Assembly: GCA_002356635.1 (NCBI GenBank)
Contig: CP023454.1
Coordinates: 1,782,501 to 1,846,500 of the forward strand
DNA from: Rhodobacteraceae bacterium QY30
GTDB lineage: Bacteria; Pseudomonadota; Alphaproteobacteria; Rhodobacterales; Rhodobacteraceae
Length of the DNA stretch: 64,000 bases
Direction: 5' to 3'
Part shown: positions 45,700 through 55,101 of the stretch, piece by piece
How the letters are laid out: each line of letters begins with the position of its first letter
How positions within the stretch are numbered: position 1 is the first letter of the stretch
Program-made: the position numbers and the translations under genes
The notes under the pieces: model-generated
What the model was told of the DNA's origin: nothing
Seen by the model: only the letters and a program-made list of their open reading frames with translations
Databases searched by the model: none

Positions 45700-46794
45700 A
45701 TGACAGCCCAGGGGGCCGGCAGAACGGGCGGCGATCCGGTCCTGACCTTCACGGACCGCGGGCTTTACTGCCCGGCGGGAGATTTCCACATCGACCCCTG
45801 GCGCCCCGTGTCGCGCGCACTGATCACCCATGCCCATTCCGACCATGCCCGCGCCGGCATGGAACACTACCTTGCCACGCCCGGCACCGCCCCCGTCCTG
45901 CGGCTGCGGTTGGGCGACATCCCGCTTCAGACGCTGGCCTACGGCATCCCGCAGCGCATCGGCGGCGCCACGGTGTCCTTCCACCCGGCCGGGCATGTCC
46001 CCGGCTCGGCCCAGATCCGGGTCGAGGTCGCGGGCCAGGTCTGGGTCGTCTCGGGCGACTACAAGGTCGAGCCGGACGGGCTTTCGGACCCGTTCGAGCC
46101 GGTCCCCTGCCACACCTTCATCAGCGAATGCACCTTCGGGCTGCCTGTCTTCCGTTGGGAAACGCAGCCCGCGATCATGGCGCGGATAGACCAGTGGTGG
46201 GGCCGGAACCGCGACCAGGGCCGCGTTTCGGTGATCGGGGCCTATGCGCTGGGCAAGGCGCAGCGGATCATCGCCAACGTCGATGCCGGGATCGGCCCGA
46301 TCCTGACCCATGGCGCGGTAGAGAATGTCAACGCCGCCCTGCGCGATGCGGGGCTGCGCCTTCCCGCCACGGTGCCGGTCACGCCGGACCTGGACCTGCG
46401 CGCCTACCCCGGCGCGCTGGTCGTCGCCACGCCCTCGGCGCTGGGCACGCCCTGGCTGCGCCGCTTTGCCCTGCCCGGCCAGCCCCCGGCCGAAGCCTTC
46501 GCCAGCGGCTGGATGGCCCTGCGCGGCATCCGCCGCCGCCGGGGGCTGGCAGAAAGCTTCGTGCTGTCGGACCACGCCGACTGGCCGGGGCTGAATGCGG
46601 CCATCCGCGCCACCGGGGCAGAGCGGGTCTTTGTCACCCACGGCTACACCGCGCCCTTCCGCCGCTGGCTGGAGGAACAGGGATACGAGGCCGGAATCGT
46701 CCAGACCGAATATGAAGGCGAGACTTCCGATGCCATCGACGGCGGCGACGTCATCGAAGGCTCAGGCCCCGCACCGGGTCCGGAGGAGCCATGA
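45700..46794 (+). CDS. Ligase-associated metallo-beta-lactamase DNA exonuclease
   Basis: 364 residues. The N-terminus opens LTFTDRGLYCPAGDFHIDPW, then the metal motif THAHSDHARAGM (H-x-H-x-D-H), HPAGHVPGSAQ, VSGDYKVEPDG and a C-terminal VTHGYTAPFRRWLEEQG. This matches the DNA exonuclease of the four-gene ligase-associated system. The stop overlaps the ligase start (ATGA). The upstream 203 bases are shared with the divergent Anbu gene. Expected role: trims DNA ends before ligation. Confidence 0.88.
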   Translation: MTAQGAGRTGGDPVLTFTDRGLYCPAGDFHIDPWRPVSRALITHAHSDHARAGMEHYLATPGTAPVLRLRLGDIPLQTLAYGIPQRIGGATVSFHPAGHVPGSAQIRVEVAGQVWVVSGDYKVEPDGLSDPFEPVPCHTFISECTFGLPVFRWETQPAIMARIDQWWGRNRDQGRVSVIGAYALGKAQRIIANVDAGIGPILTHGAVENVNAALRDAGLRLPATVPVTPDLDLRAYPGALVVATPSALGTPWLRRFALPGQPPAEAFASGWMALRGIRRRRGLAESFVLSDHADWPGLNAAIRATGAERVFVTHGYTAPFRRWLEEQGYEAGIVQTEYEGETSDAIDGGDVIEGSGPAPGPEEP

Positions 46795-48374
46795 AGCGCT
46801 TTGCCCGCCTGTTCGCCGCGCTGGACGGAACCACCAGCATCAACACTCGCGTCAGCGCACTGACGGACTATTTCCGCGAGGCATCCGAGCAGGATCGGAT
46901 CTGGACGATTGCGCTTCTGTCCGGGCGGCGGCCGAAACGCTCGGTCAATGCCACCGAACTTCGCACCTGGGCGGCCGAGGCTGCGGACCTGCCGCTCTGG
47001 CTGTTCGAGGAAGCCTATGCCGTGGCAGGCGATCTTGCGGAAACCATCGCGCTGGTCCTGCCGCCGGCCGCTGCCGAAAGCGACGACAGCCTGGCCGACT
47101 GGATCACCCGCATCCGCGCCCTGAGCGGCCGCGATGCCGACACCCGCCGGGCCGCGATCCTGGACGCTTGGGCCCGGCTGGATACGCAGGAGCGGTTCCT
47201 GTTCAACAAGCTGATCACCGGCGGCTTCCGCATCGGGGTCAGCCAGACGCTGATGACGCGGGCTCTGTCCCTGGCGACCGCCATCCCCGAGGCGGACCTG
47301 GCGCATCGGCTGATGGGCGACTGGTCCCCGGAAACCGCGACTTGGGCGGGACTTGTGCTGACCGCACCGGCCGGAACCTCGGACAGCCGGCCCTATCCCT
47401 TCTACCTGGCCTATGCGCTGGAGGACGGGACCGATCTGGGCGCCCCGGGCGACTGGCTGGCCGAATACAAATGGGACGGCATCCGCGGCCAGCTGATCCT
47501 GCGGGGCGGGTCGCATTACCTGTGGTCGCGGGGCGAGGAACTGGTGACCGACCGTTTCCCCGAACTGGCCCGCCTGACCGACTTCCTGCCCCAGGGCGTG
47601 GTCATCGACGGCGAGGTGCTGGCCCATGCCGAAGGCCGCCCCCTGCCCTTCGCCGCCCTGCAAAAGCGGATCGGCCGCAAGACGGTGCCGAAGGCGCTGC
47701 TGGCCCAGGCGCCCGTGGTGCTGATGGCCTATGACCTGCTGGAGGAAGGCGGCAACGACCTGCGGACCACGCCGCTGGAACAGCGCCGGACGCGGCTTCA
47801 GGCGCTGGTTGCCGCGGTGCCCGGCGATGCCCCGGTGCTTCTGTCGCCCGAAGTGTCCTTCACCGACTGGGATGATCTGGCCCGGATCCGCGCCGGATCG
47901 CGCGACGTGGGCGCCGAGGGGCTGATGCTCAAGCGCCGCGCTTCGGAATACCTGACGGGCCGGCGCAAGGGCGACTGGTGGAAGTGGAAGGTGAACCCGA
48001 TGACGGTCGATGCCGTCATGGTCTATGCCCAGGCAGGCCACGGGCGGCGGGCCAACCTTTACACCGACTTCACCTTCGCCGTCCGCGACGCCAACCAGCT
48101 GGTGCCCTTCACCAAGGCATACTCCGGCCTGACGGACGAGGAGTTCGCCCGCATCACCGCCTGGGTGCGCAAGAACACGCTGGAACGCTTCGGCACCGTC
48201 CGGCGGGTGACGCCGGAACTGGTCTTCGAGATCGCCTTCGAGGGCATCCAGGAAAGCCCCCGGCACAAGTCCGGCATTGCCCTGCGCTTCCCGCGGATGG
48301 TCCGCTGGCGGCAGGACAAGCCGGTGTCCGAGATCGACACGCTGGATACGCTCCGCGCGCTGCTGCGGACCTGA
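46791..48374 (+). CDS. ATP-dependent DNA ligase
   Basis: 527 residues. N-terminal DNA-binding domain, then the adenylation domain with the nucleophilic lysine in EYKWDGIRGQ (K227), VIDGEVLAH (motif III), VVLMAYDLLEEGG, GAEGLMLKRR (motif IV) and WWKWKVNP (motif V), and a C-terminal OB-fold. It matches the ATP-dependent ligase of the exonuclease-ligase-helicase-phosphoesterase set, distinct from the NAD-dependent LigA used in replication. It overlaps the exonuclease gene. The two other usual members, a helicase and a PdeM-type phosphoesterase, are not next to it. Confidence 0.92.
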   Translation: MKRFARLFAALDGTTSINTRVSALTDYFREASEQDRIWTIALLSGRRPKRSVNATELRTWAAEAADLPLWLFEEAYAVAGDLAETIALVLPPAAAESDDSLADWITRIRALSGRDADTRRAAILDAWARLDTQERFLFNKLITGGFRIGVSQTLMTRALSLATAIPEADLAHRLMGDWSPETATWAGLVLTAPAGTSDSRPYPFYLAYALEDGTDLGAPGDWLAEYKWDGIRGQLILRGGSHYLWSRGEELVTDRFPELARLTDFLPQGVVIDGEVLAHAEGRPLPFAALQKRIGRKTVPKALLAQAPVVLMAYDLLEEGGNDLRTTPLEQRRTRLQALVAAVPGDAPVLLSPEVSFTDWDDLARIRAGSRDVGAEGLMLKRRASEYLTGRRKGDWWKWKVNPMTVDAVMVYAQAGHGRRANLYTDFTFAVRDANQLVPFTKAYSGLTDEEFARITAWVRKNTLERFGTVRRVTPELVFEIAFEGIQESPRHKSGIALRFPRMVRWRQDKPVSEIDTLDTLRALLRT

Positions 48375-48376
48375 GG

Positions 48377-49234
48377 TCAGATCACCGCACGGCGGTAAAG
48401 ATGCCAGGTCGCGTGCCCCAGGATCGGCAAGGTCACGGCAAGCCCCAGCAGGAAGGGCAAGGCGCCGATCAGCAGGCCGGCGACGACGATCGCGCCCCAG
48501 GCCAGCATCACCGCCGGATTCTGCCGCACCACCCGCACCGAGGTGATGACCGCACGAGGCAATCCGATGTCGCGGTCCAGCATCAGCGGGAAACTGATCA
48601 CGCTGACCGACAGCGCGACCAGCGCGAAGACGAAGCCCACCGGAAGGCCGATCATCACCATGCGCCGACCGCCTTCGGTGCTGAAAACCGTGTCCAGGAA
48701 CGCGCTCGCGCTGTCATTCGGGGCCGCGCCCATCGTCAGGCGGTGGATCGCCCAGGCCGTGATCAGCCAGGCGATGAACAGCGCCGCCAGCCCGATGGAC
48801 AAAAGGACGATGCCGCCGAATCCGGGCGCCTTGACGACCCCGAAGGCATCCATCCAGCTTGGATCCTCGCCCGCCTCGCGCCGTCGGCTGAGTTCGTAGA
48901 ACCCCAGTGCCGCGACCGGACCCACCAGCGCGAAGCCCGAGACCAGCGGAAAGATCAAGGGCAGCGCCCCTTGGTGCAGCGTCGCCCAGATCAGGAAGAC
49001 GCCGATGATCGGGTAAAGCACCGCCGCCATCACCGCATCGCTGCGCATGGCGGCGAAATCCTGCGCCCCCAGGCGCAGCGCCGTGGTCAGGTCGGACATC
49101 TCCAGCGGTTGCAGGCGCGGCAGGGCCTGCGCCTCGTCCCCGCCGACATGCCGCGCGGCATCGCCCAGGGCGTGGCCGGCGGCGCTCAGGTGTCTTGCCC
49201 CCCAGGACAGGGGATTGCCGATGGTCTGGGTCAT
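48377..49234 (-). CDS. DUF2189 domain-containing membrane protein
   Basis: 285 residues. An N-terminal cytoplasmic region, then about six transmembrane segments (first near residues 70-90, last near 250-275). LPRLQPLEMSDLTTALRLGAQDF and the later GFYELSRRREAGEDPSW match DUF2189, a widespread proteobacterial family of unknown function, sometimes annotated as cytochrome c oxidase-associated without proof. It is convergent with the ligase gene (2 bases between stops) and divergent from pepF. Confidence 0.88.
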   Translation of the reverse strand: MTQTIGNPLSWGARHLSAAGHALGDAARHVGGDEAQALPRLQPLEMSDLTTALRLGAQDFAAMRSDAVMAAVLYPIIGVFLIWATLHQGALPLIFPLVSGFALVGPVAALGFYELSRRREAGEDPSWMDAFGVVKAPGFGGIVLLSIGLAALFIAWLITAWAIHRLTMGAAPNDSASAFLDTVFSTEGGRRMVMIGLPVGFVFALVALSVSVISFPLMLDRDIGLPRAVITSVRVVRQNPAVMLAWGAIVVAGLLIGALPFLLGLAVTLPILGHATWHLYRRAVI

Positions 49235-49432
49235 CTCTCAGGCTCCCGCATCAATGGTGGCGGGTCGGCACGGACGCCGGACATTTCGGGCGACTGGGCC
49301 GATCCCCGATCCGGCCAGATTAGCACGGAAGAACCGCCCCGCCTGCTCACGTTCACGCAACCCGTGCGGCGGGGTTGCCTTGCGGGGACTTCGGTGCCTA
49401 TCTCTGGCAGACCTGCACAGAAGGATCGCGCC

Positions 49433-51265
49433 ATGCCGAAAGCCGCCCCCCGCCCCCTTTACGACGCCAATGCGACCGGCGGCGGCGCCCCTTTGGGCAA
49501 CCTGCCCGAATGGGATCTGCGCGATCTGTACACCGCCCCCGACGCCCCGGAACTGACGCGCGACATGGATTGGCTCGAAGCGGAATGCGCCGCTTTCGCA
49601 CGGGACTATGAAGGCAAGCTTGCATCGCTGTCGCCCGACAAGATGCTGGAATGCATTCGCCGGAACGAACGGATCAGCGCCATTACCGGGCGGATCATGT
49701 CCTTCGCCGGTCTGCGATACTACCAGAACACCATGGACGCCGATCGCGCCAAGTTCCTGTCGGACTGCCAGGAACGGATCACCCGCTTCACGACGCCCCT
49801 GGTGTTCTTCAGCCTGGAATTCAACCGGATCGAGGATTCGGCCTATGAAGCGCTTTTCGCCGCCAATGCCGACATCGCGCGCTACAAGCCGGTGTTCGAC
49901 CGGATGCGCGCCATGCGGCCCTATCAGCTGTCTGACGAGCTTGAAAAATTCCTGCATGACCAGTCCACCGTCGGCGCGGCCGCCTGGAACAAGCTGTTTG
50001 ATGAAACAATGGCGGGGCTGACCTTCCCGGTTGAAGGCAAGGCCGAAGCGTTAAGCCTGGAAGCGACGCTTGACCTGCTTTCCGATACAGATCGGCCGAC
50101 ACGGGAAGCGGGCGCAAAGGCACTGGCCAAGGTCTTTGGTGAAAACGTCAAGCTCTTCGCCCGCGTCCACAACACCCTTGCCAAAGACAAGGAGATCGAG
50201 GACCGCTGGCGGAAGATGCCCACGCCGCAGACCGCACGGCACCTGTCGAACCACGTCGAACCCGAAGTGGTCGAGGCACTGAGGAACGCGGTCGTCGCCG
50301 CCTATCCGAAGCTTTCGCATCGCTACTACCGCCTGAAGGCGAAATGGATGGGCCTCGACAAGCTTCAGGTCTGGGACCGCAACGCGCCGCTGCCGATCGA
50401 GGAAAAGAAGATCGTCGCCTGGGACGAGGCCCGTGCGACCGTGGACAGCGCCTATGCCGCCTTCGATCCGCGTCTGGCGGAGCTGGCCAAACCCTTCTTC
50501 GAAAAGGGCTGGATCGACGCGGGCGTGAAGCCCGGCAAGGCGCCCGGGGCCTTTGCGCATCCGACGGTGACGGATGTGCATCCTTACGTCATGCTCAACT
50601 ACCTGGGCAAACCGCGCGATGTAATGACACTGGCACATGAGCTCGGCCACGGCGTCCACCAGGTTCTGGCTGCGCCGCAGGGCGAATTCCTGTCCGACAC
50701 CCCGCTCACGCTGGCGGAAACCGCCTCGGTCTTTGGTGAAATGCTGACCTTCCGCAAGCTGCTGGCGGATGCCAAGACGCCCGCGGAACGCAAGACCCTG
50801 CTGGCCGGCAAGGTCGAGGACATGATCAACACCGTCGTCCGCCAGATCGCCTTCTACGATTTCGAATGCAAACTGCACGCGGCCCGCGCGCAAGGGGAAC
50901 TGACCCCCGACGACATCAATGGCCTTTGGATGAGCATTCAGGCGGAAAGCCTTGGAGATGCGTTCGAATTCATGCCGGGGTATGAGACCTTCTGGACTTA
51001 TATTCCGCATTTCGTCCACTCGCCCTTCTACGTCTACGCCTATGCCTTCGGCGACGGGCTGGTAAACGCGCTTTATGCCGTCTACGAAGAAGGCCTGCCC
51101 GGTTTTGCCGAGAAATACTTCGACATGCTGAAGGCAGGCGGGTCCAAGCATCACAAGGACCTGCTGGCGCCCTTCGGGCTGGATGCCTCGGACCCGAAGT
51201 TCTGGGACAAGGGGCTGAGCATGATCAGCGCCATGATCGACGAGCTTGAGGCGATGGAGGCCTGA
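49433..51265 (+). CDS. pepF: M3 family oligoendopeptidase F
   Basis: 610 residues. The zinc motif HELGH lies at 402-406 (H-E-x-x-H), followed by EFLSDTPLTLAETASVFGE, which carries the third ligand glutamate in the family motif. The N-terminal part has the lid helices of M3B peptidases. It hydrolyses small peptides in the cytoplasm. Start at ATG 49433, 8 bases after AAGGA; the open frame upstream lies antisense to the DUF2189 gene and within its divergent region, so it is not used. It stands alone. Confidence 0.93.
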   Translation: MPKAAPRPLYDANATGGGAPLGNLPEWDLRDLYTAPDAPELTRDMDWLEAECAAFARDYEGKLASLSPDKMLECIRRNERISAITGRIMSFAGLRYYQNTMDADRAKFLSDCQERITRFTTPLVFFSLEFNRIEDSAYEALFAANADIARYKPVFDRMRAMRPYQLSDELEKFLHDQSTVGAAAWNKLFDETMAGLTFPVEGKAEALSLEATLDLLSDTDRPTREAGAKALAKVFGENVKLFARVHNTLAKDKEIEDRWRKMPTPQTARHLSNHVEPEVVEALRNAVVAAYPKLSHRYYRLKAKWMGLDKLQVWDRNAPLPIEEKKIVAWDEARATVDSAYAAFDPRLAELAKPFFEKGWIDAGVKPGKAPGAFAHPTVTDVHPYVMLNYLGKPRDVMTLAHELGHGVHQVLAAPQGEFLSDTPLTLAETASVFGEMLTFRKLLADAKTPAERKTLLAGKVEDMINTVVRQIAFYDFECKLHAARAQGELTPDDINGLWMSIQAESLGDAFEFMPGYETFWTYIPHFVHSPFYVYAYAFGDGLVNALYAVYEEGLPGFAEKYFDMLKAGGSKHHKDLLAPFGLDASDPKFWDKGLSMISAMIDELEAMEA

Positions 51266-51458
51266 TCCGGCCCGGCGCCGGGTTCGGGCCGCGCAGCCTG
51301 GACCCGGCCGGTGGGGGCTAGGCGATCCCAAGCATTCCGGCTATGACGATCCCGGCCCTTGATGGTGAAATGATCGTGATCGTCCCCGCCCCGATGCCGG
51401 ATTTCCACTTCTCCCGTGACGCCCGGGCGCGCGCCACCCGCAGCCGGGACGGCTGATC

Positions 51459-53897
51459 ATGGCGACGACCTTCAACTGGATCTTCCTCGGCACCACGACG
51501 ACCTTCATCGACCCGACCGAGGGCAACACCAACATGGAGAACGCCAACCTGCTGGTTGGCCAGACCTATGGCACGGCGGCCAATCCGCTTTACACCCGGA
51601 TCCGGTCGGCGACGATGTTCGATAACGGCGGCACCGCCGGGTCGATGGACACCAACAACAACCTTGTCAACGACACCTTCACCACGGACCTTGGCGCCGG
51701 AACGGTCACGCTGACCTACGACGGCACCGTGATCTACAACGCCACCGTCACCTACGTGAACGGCACCACCGCCACCGTGACGGCCGTTCTGGTGCAGGAC
51801 ACCGCCGGGAACCTGTTCCTGGCCCCGGAACTGACCGCCAACGCCGACACCACTGTCTATGAGGCGGCGCCGATCCGGTCGATCACGCTGAACTCGATCA
51901 ACACCTCCACATCGCTGAACTACGGCCCAAACCGGCAGGTGACCGGCTGGGACAACGGCATCATCGACGGAACCAACGCCGCCGACCTGATCGACGGCAC
52001 CTTCGTCGAACCGATCGCGGGCGGCTCGGACAAGGTCGACGGCGGCGATGGCCTGGGCACCGCCGCGACCGGCTGGAACGATGACAGCATCCGCGCCGGG
52101 GCCGGGGCGGACACGGTGCTGGCGGGCTTGGGGAACGACACCGCCGATGGCGGGACCGAGGCCGATTCCATCGACGGCGGCGGGGGGAACGACAGCCTGC
52201 TGGGGGGCAGCGGCGTCTTTTCCGACACGCTGCTGGGCGGCCTGGGCAATGACACCCTTCTAGGCGGCGATGGCGGCGACCTGATCGATGGCGGGGCCGA
52301 CAACGACAGCCTGCTGGGCGAGGCCGGGAATGACACGGTCCTGGGCGGCACTGGCGCGGATACCGCGCTGGGGGGCGACGGCGACGACAGTATCGACGGC
52401 GGCGACGGCACCGACAGCCTGCTGGGCGACGCAGGGGCCGACACGATCCTGGGCGGCGCGGGCAGCGACACGATCCAGGGCGGCACCGGCAATGACAGGC
52501 TGGACGGCGGGACCGAGGCCGACAGCCTGGACGGCGGCACCGGAGACGACCGGCTGTTCGGCGGCGCGGGCAGCTTCAACGACACGCTAATCGGCGGCGA
52601 CGGCAACGACACCCTCCACGGCGATGCAGGCGCGGACCTCTTGTCCGGTGGTCCGGGCATGGATTACGCCGATTACAGCGCCTCGGGCGCGGGGGTTTCC
52701 GTGAACCTCGCCACCGGCATCGGCGCGGGCGGCGATGCGGCGGGCGACACGCTGTCGGGCGTCGACGGCATCTTCGGGTCGGCCTTCGCCGATACGTTGA
52801 TCGGCTACGACGGCTCATCCACCGTGCCGGGGGATGCCTACACGAACGTCTTCTACGGCAACGCCGGCAACGACCTGATGGACGGAGCGGGCGGCGATGA
52901 CAGCCTGTTTGGCGGCGCGGACAACGACACCATCCTGGGGGGCGCAGGCAACGATCTTCTGGATGGCGGCATCGGCACGGACAGCCTTATGGGCGGTGCG
53001 GGGGCGGACACGCTGCTGGGCGGCGCTGGGGACGACCTGCTGGACGGTGGAGACGGTACGGACAGCCTGAGCGGCGGCACCGGCAGCGACCGGTTCCGGG
53101 GTCTTGGCGCGGGCGACGTCATCGACGGTTCCGAAGATGCGGACACCACCGACATCGACACGCTGGACCTGTTCGGCTCGGGCTGGACCAAGGCCAATAC
53201 CAACATCCTTTTCGATCCGCTTAACCGCGAAAACGGCACCGTCCAGTTCCTTGATGCGAACGGAAATGTCATCGGCACGATGACCTTCACCAACATCGAG
53301 AACCTGATCCCCTGCTTCACCCCCGGCACGTTGATCGAGACCGACCGCGGTGCGGTCCCGGTCGAGAGCCTGCGCCCCGACCTGCGGATCCTGACGCGGG
53401 ACAGCGGCTACCAGGTGCTGCGCTGGATCGGGCGGCGCGACCTTGGGCCCGCCGACCTGGCAGCGCGCCCGGCGCTGCGCCCGGTGCTGATCGGTCGTGG
53501 CGCACTGGGGCCGGACATGCCGCTGTGCGACATGCGCGTCTCGCCGCAGCACCGGATGCTGCTGACCGGCCCGCGTGCCGAACTGATTGCCGGCGAGTCC
53601 GAGGTTCTGGCCGCGGCGCTGCACCTGACCGGCCTGCCCGGCATCCGCCGCGATACGGAAGCGAGGGCCGTCAGCTACATCCACCTTCTGTTCGACCGGC
53701 ACGAGATCGTCCGCTCCGATGGCGTCTGGAGCGAAAGCTTCCAGCCAGGCGAACAGGCTCTGGCGGGGCTGGGGCTTGACCAGAGGCAGGAAGTGCTGAA
53801 CCTGTTTCCCGAACTGACCGGTCATCCGGCCACCGCCTATCCCGCCGCACGCCCGACAGTGCGGCGTCACGAAGCCGTGGCCATCCTTGCCGCATGA
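51459..53897 (+). CDS. RTX calcium-binding protein with C-terminal Hint domain
   Basis: 812 residues in three parts. Residues 1 to about 185 are Thr/Asn-rich, likely beta structure. Residues about 188-560 hold tandem glycine-rich nonapeptide GGxGxDxLx repeats (GGSDKVDGGDGLG to GGDGTDSLSGGTGSD), which fold as a calcium-loaded beta roll. A Hint domain begins at CFTPGTLIETDRG (Cys 619) and has WIGRR and VSPQHRM. No C-terminal extein follows, so it resembles the Hint-only RTX proteins common in Rhodobacterales. No classical signal peptide; export by a type I system is expected, but none is nearby. Its stop overlaps the M19 peptidase start. Confidence 0.88.
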   Translation: MATTFNWIFLGTTTTFIDPTEGNTNMENANLLVGQTYGTAANPLYTRIRSATMFDNGGTAGSMDTNNNLVNDTFTTDLGAGTVTLTYDGTVIYNATVTYVNGTTATVTAVLVQDTAGNLFLAPELTANADTTVYEAAPIRSITLNSINTSTSLNYGPNRQVTGWDNGIIDGTNAADLIDGTFVEPIAGGSDKVDGGDGLGTAATGWNDDSIRAGAGADTVLAGLGNDTADGGTEADSIDGGGGNDSLLGGSGVFSDTLLGGLGNDTLLGGDGGDLIDGGADNDSLLGEAGNDTVLGGTGADTALGGDGDDSIDGGDGTDSLLGDAGADTILGGAGSDTIQGGTGNDRLDGGTEADSLDGGTGDDRLFGGAGSFNDTLIGGDGNDTLHGDAGADLLSGGPGMDYADYSASGAGVSVNLATGIGAGGDAAGDTLSGVDGIFGSAFADTLIGYDGSSTVPGDAYTNVFYGNAGNDLMDGAGGDDSLFGGADNDTILGGAGNDLLDGGIGTDSLMGGAGADTLLGGAGDDLLDGGDGTDSLSGGTGSDRFRGLGAGDVIDGSEDADTTDIDTLDLFGSGWTKANTNILFDPLNRENGTVQFLDANGNVIGTMTFTNIENLIPCFTPGTLIETDRGAVPVESLRPDLRILTRDSGYQVLRWIGRRDLGPADLAARPALRPVLIGRGALGPDMPLCDMRVSPQHRMLLTGPRAELIAGESEVLAAALHLTGLPGIRRDTEARAVSYIHLLFDRHEIVRSDGVWSESFQPGEQALAGLGLDQRQEVLNLFPELTGHPATAYPAARPTVRRHEAVAILAA
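52020..53110 (+). repeat. RTX coding repeat array
   Basis: About 1 kb of irregular 27-base units encoding nine-residue calcium-binding repeats, rich in GGCGGC and GACAC(C/G). The array is split near 52660-52830 by a non-repeat stretch, giving two beta-roll blocks. It is not a CRISPR array: units are coding, diverge freely and have no spacers. Confidence 0.85.
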
Positions 53898-55096
53898 CCC
53901 GATCCACCCGTGAGGCCAAAGTGCAGATTTTCCTCTGGGGTCTTGCGGGGCTGCTTGTGCTGGCACTGGCGGGGTTCTTCGTCCTCGGTCCCGCGATGGT
54001 CGAACGCCGGATGAACCCCGTCGCCCGCCACGATCCCTGGCCCGTCAGTCCGCGGGCGCGGGATCTTCACGCGCGGATGGTGATCGGGGACTGGCACGCA
54101 GACAGCCTGCTGTGGACCCGTGACCTGCGGCGGCGCGTCCAGCGCGGCCACATGGACCTGCCGCGGATGCGCGACGGCAATGTCGCCCTTCAGGTCTTCA
54201 CCACGGTCACGAAAAGCCCCGCGGGACAGAACAGCCACCGGACCGACGGGACCACCCGCGACAACATCACCCTGCTGTCGATCGCGCAGCTGCGCCCGCC
54301 GCGCAGCTGGTTCAACCTGACCGAACGCGCGCTGGCGCAGGCTGCCGCCCTTCACCGCCTGGCCCGGGCCGCACCGGAGGAGGTGCGGGTGATCCGCACG
54401 CGGGCCGATCTGGAAGCGGTCCTGGCCCGGCGGGCACAGGGCGCGCCGCTTCTGGGGGCGATCCTCGGTGCCGAGGGGGGCCACGCCCTGGCCGGCGATC
54501 TGGCGAACCTCGATCGGATGTATGAGGCAGGCTTCCGCCTGCTGGGGCTGACGCATTTCTTCGACAACGAACTGGGCGCCTCGCTGCATGGCCGGGCCGG
54601 GGCCGAAGCGGGCCTGACCGCCTTTGGCCGCGCCACCGTGGCGCGCATGAACGAACTGGGGATGATCCTCGACCTGGCCCATGCCTCGCCCCGCCTGGCG
54701 CGCGAAGTGATGGCGATGACCGATGCGCCGGTCGTGATCAGCCACACCGGCGTCCACCGCCTGTGCCCGACACCGCGCAACGTCCCCGACACCCTTCTGA
54801 AAGAGGTGGCCGCCCGCGGCGGGTTGATCGGCATCGGCTACTGGGCCGAAGCGGTCTGTGACCCGACGCCCGCAGGCATCGCCGCCAGCATCGTCGCGGC
54901 CATCGACCTGGTGGGGGCAGAGCATGTGGCCCTTGGGTCGGACTTCGACGGCGCGGTCGGAACCACCTTCGACGTTTCGGAACTGCCGGCCCTGACACAG
55001 GCGCTGATGGACGCGGGCCTGTCGGACGACACGATTGCCCGGGTCATGGGCGGCAACATGGTCCGCTTCCTGCGTGACGCCCTGCCCCCCGGCTGA
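53894..55096 (+). CDS. Membrane-anchored M19 (renal dipeptidase-type) peptidase
   Basis: 400 residues. A single N-terminal anchor (about 12-32, no cleavage site) places the enzyme in the periplasm. The M19 zinc site is seen: GDWHADSLLW (H-x-D), the bridging glutamate in LGAEGGH, SHTGVHR and the D in LGSDFDGAV. Family members cleave dipeptides, often with D-residues. The ATG at 53894 overlaps the RTX-Hint stop, so its expression is coupled to that protein. It is followed by a convergent oxidoreductase gene after 5 bases. Confidence 0.9.
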   Translation: MTRSTREAKVQIFLWGLAGLLVLALAGFFVLGPAMVERRMNPVARHDPWPVSPRARDLHARMVIGDWHADSLLWTRDLRRRVQRGHMDLPRMRDGNVALQVFTTVTKSPAGQNSHRTDGTTRDNITLLSIAQLRPPRSWFNLTERALAQAAALHRLARAAPEEVRVIRTRADLEAVLARRAQGAPLLGAILGAEGGHALAGDLANLDRMYEAGFRLLGLTHFFDNELGASLHGRAGAEAGLTAFGRATVARMNELGMILDLAHASPRLAREVMAMTDAPVVISHTGVHRLCPTPRNVPDTLLKEVAARGGLIGIGYWAEAVCDPTPAGIAASIVAAIDLVGAEHVALGSDFDGAVGTTFDVSELPALTQALMDAGLSDDTIARVMGGNMVRFLRDALPPG

Positions 55097-55101
55097 AGGG
55101 T

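Noticed and set aside
47978-49432. Upstream extension of the pepF reading frame
   Set aside because: It covers the DNA ligase 3' end and DUF2189 gene in another frame or strand; the ATG at 49433 has a ribosome-binding site and the family N-terminus.
51269-51290. GGCCCG/CGGGCC inverted repeat after pepF
   Set aside because: Only a 6-bp stem with a 10-base loop and no T-run; too common in such GC-rich DNA.
52020-53110. Repeat array considered as CRISPR or minisatellite
   Set aside because: Units are coding RTX nonapeptides with variable sequence; no conserved repeat-spacer alternation and no cas genes.
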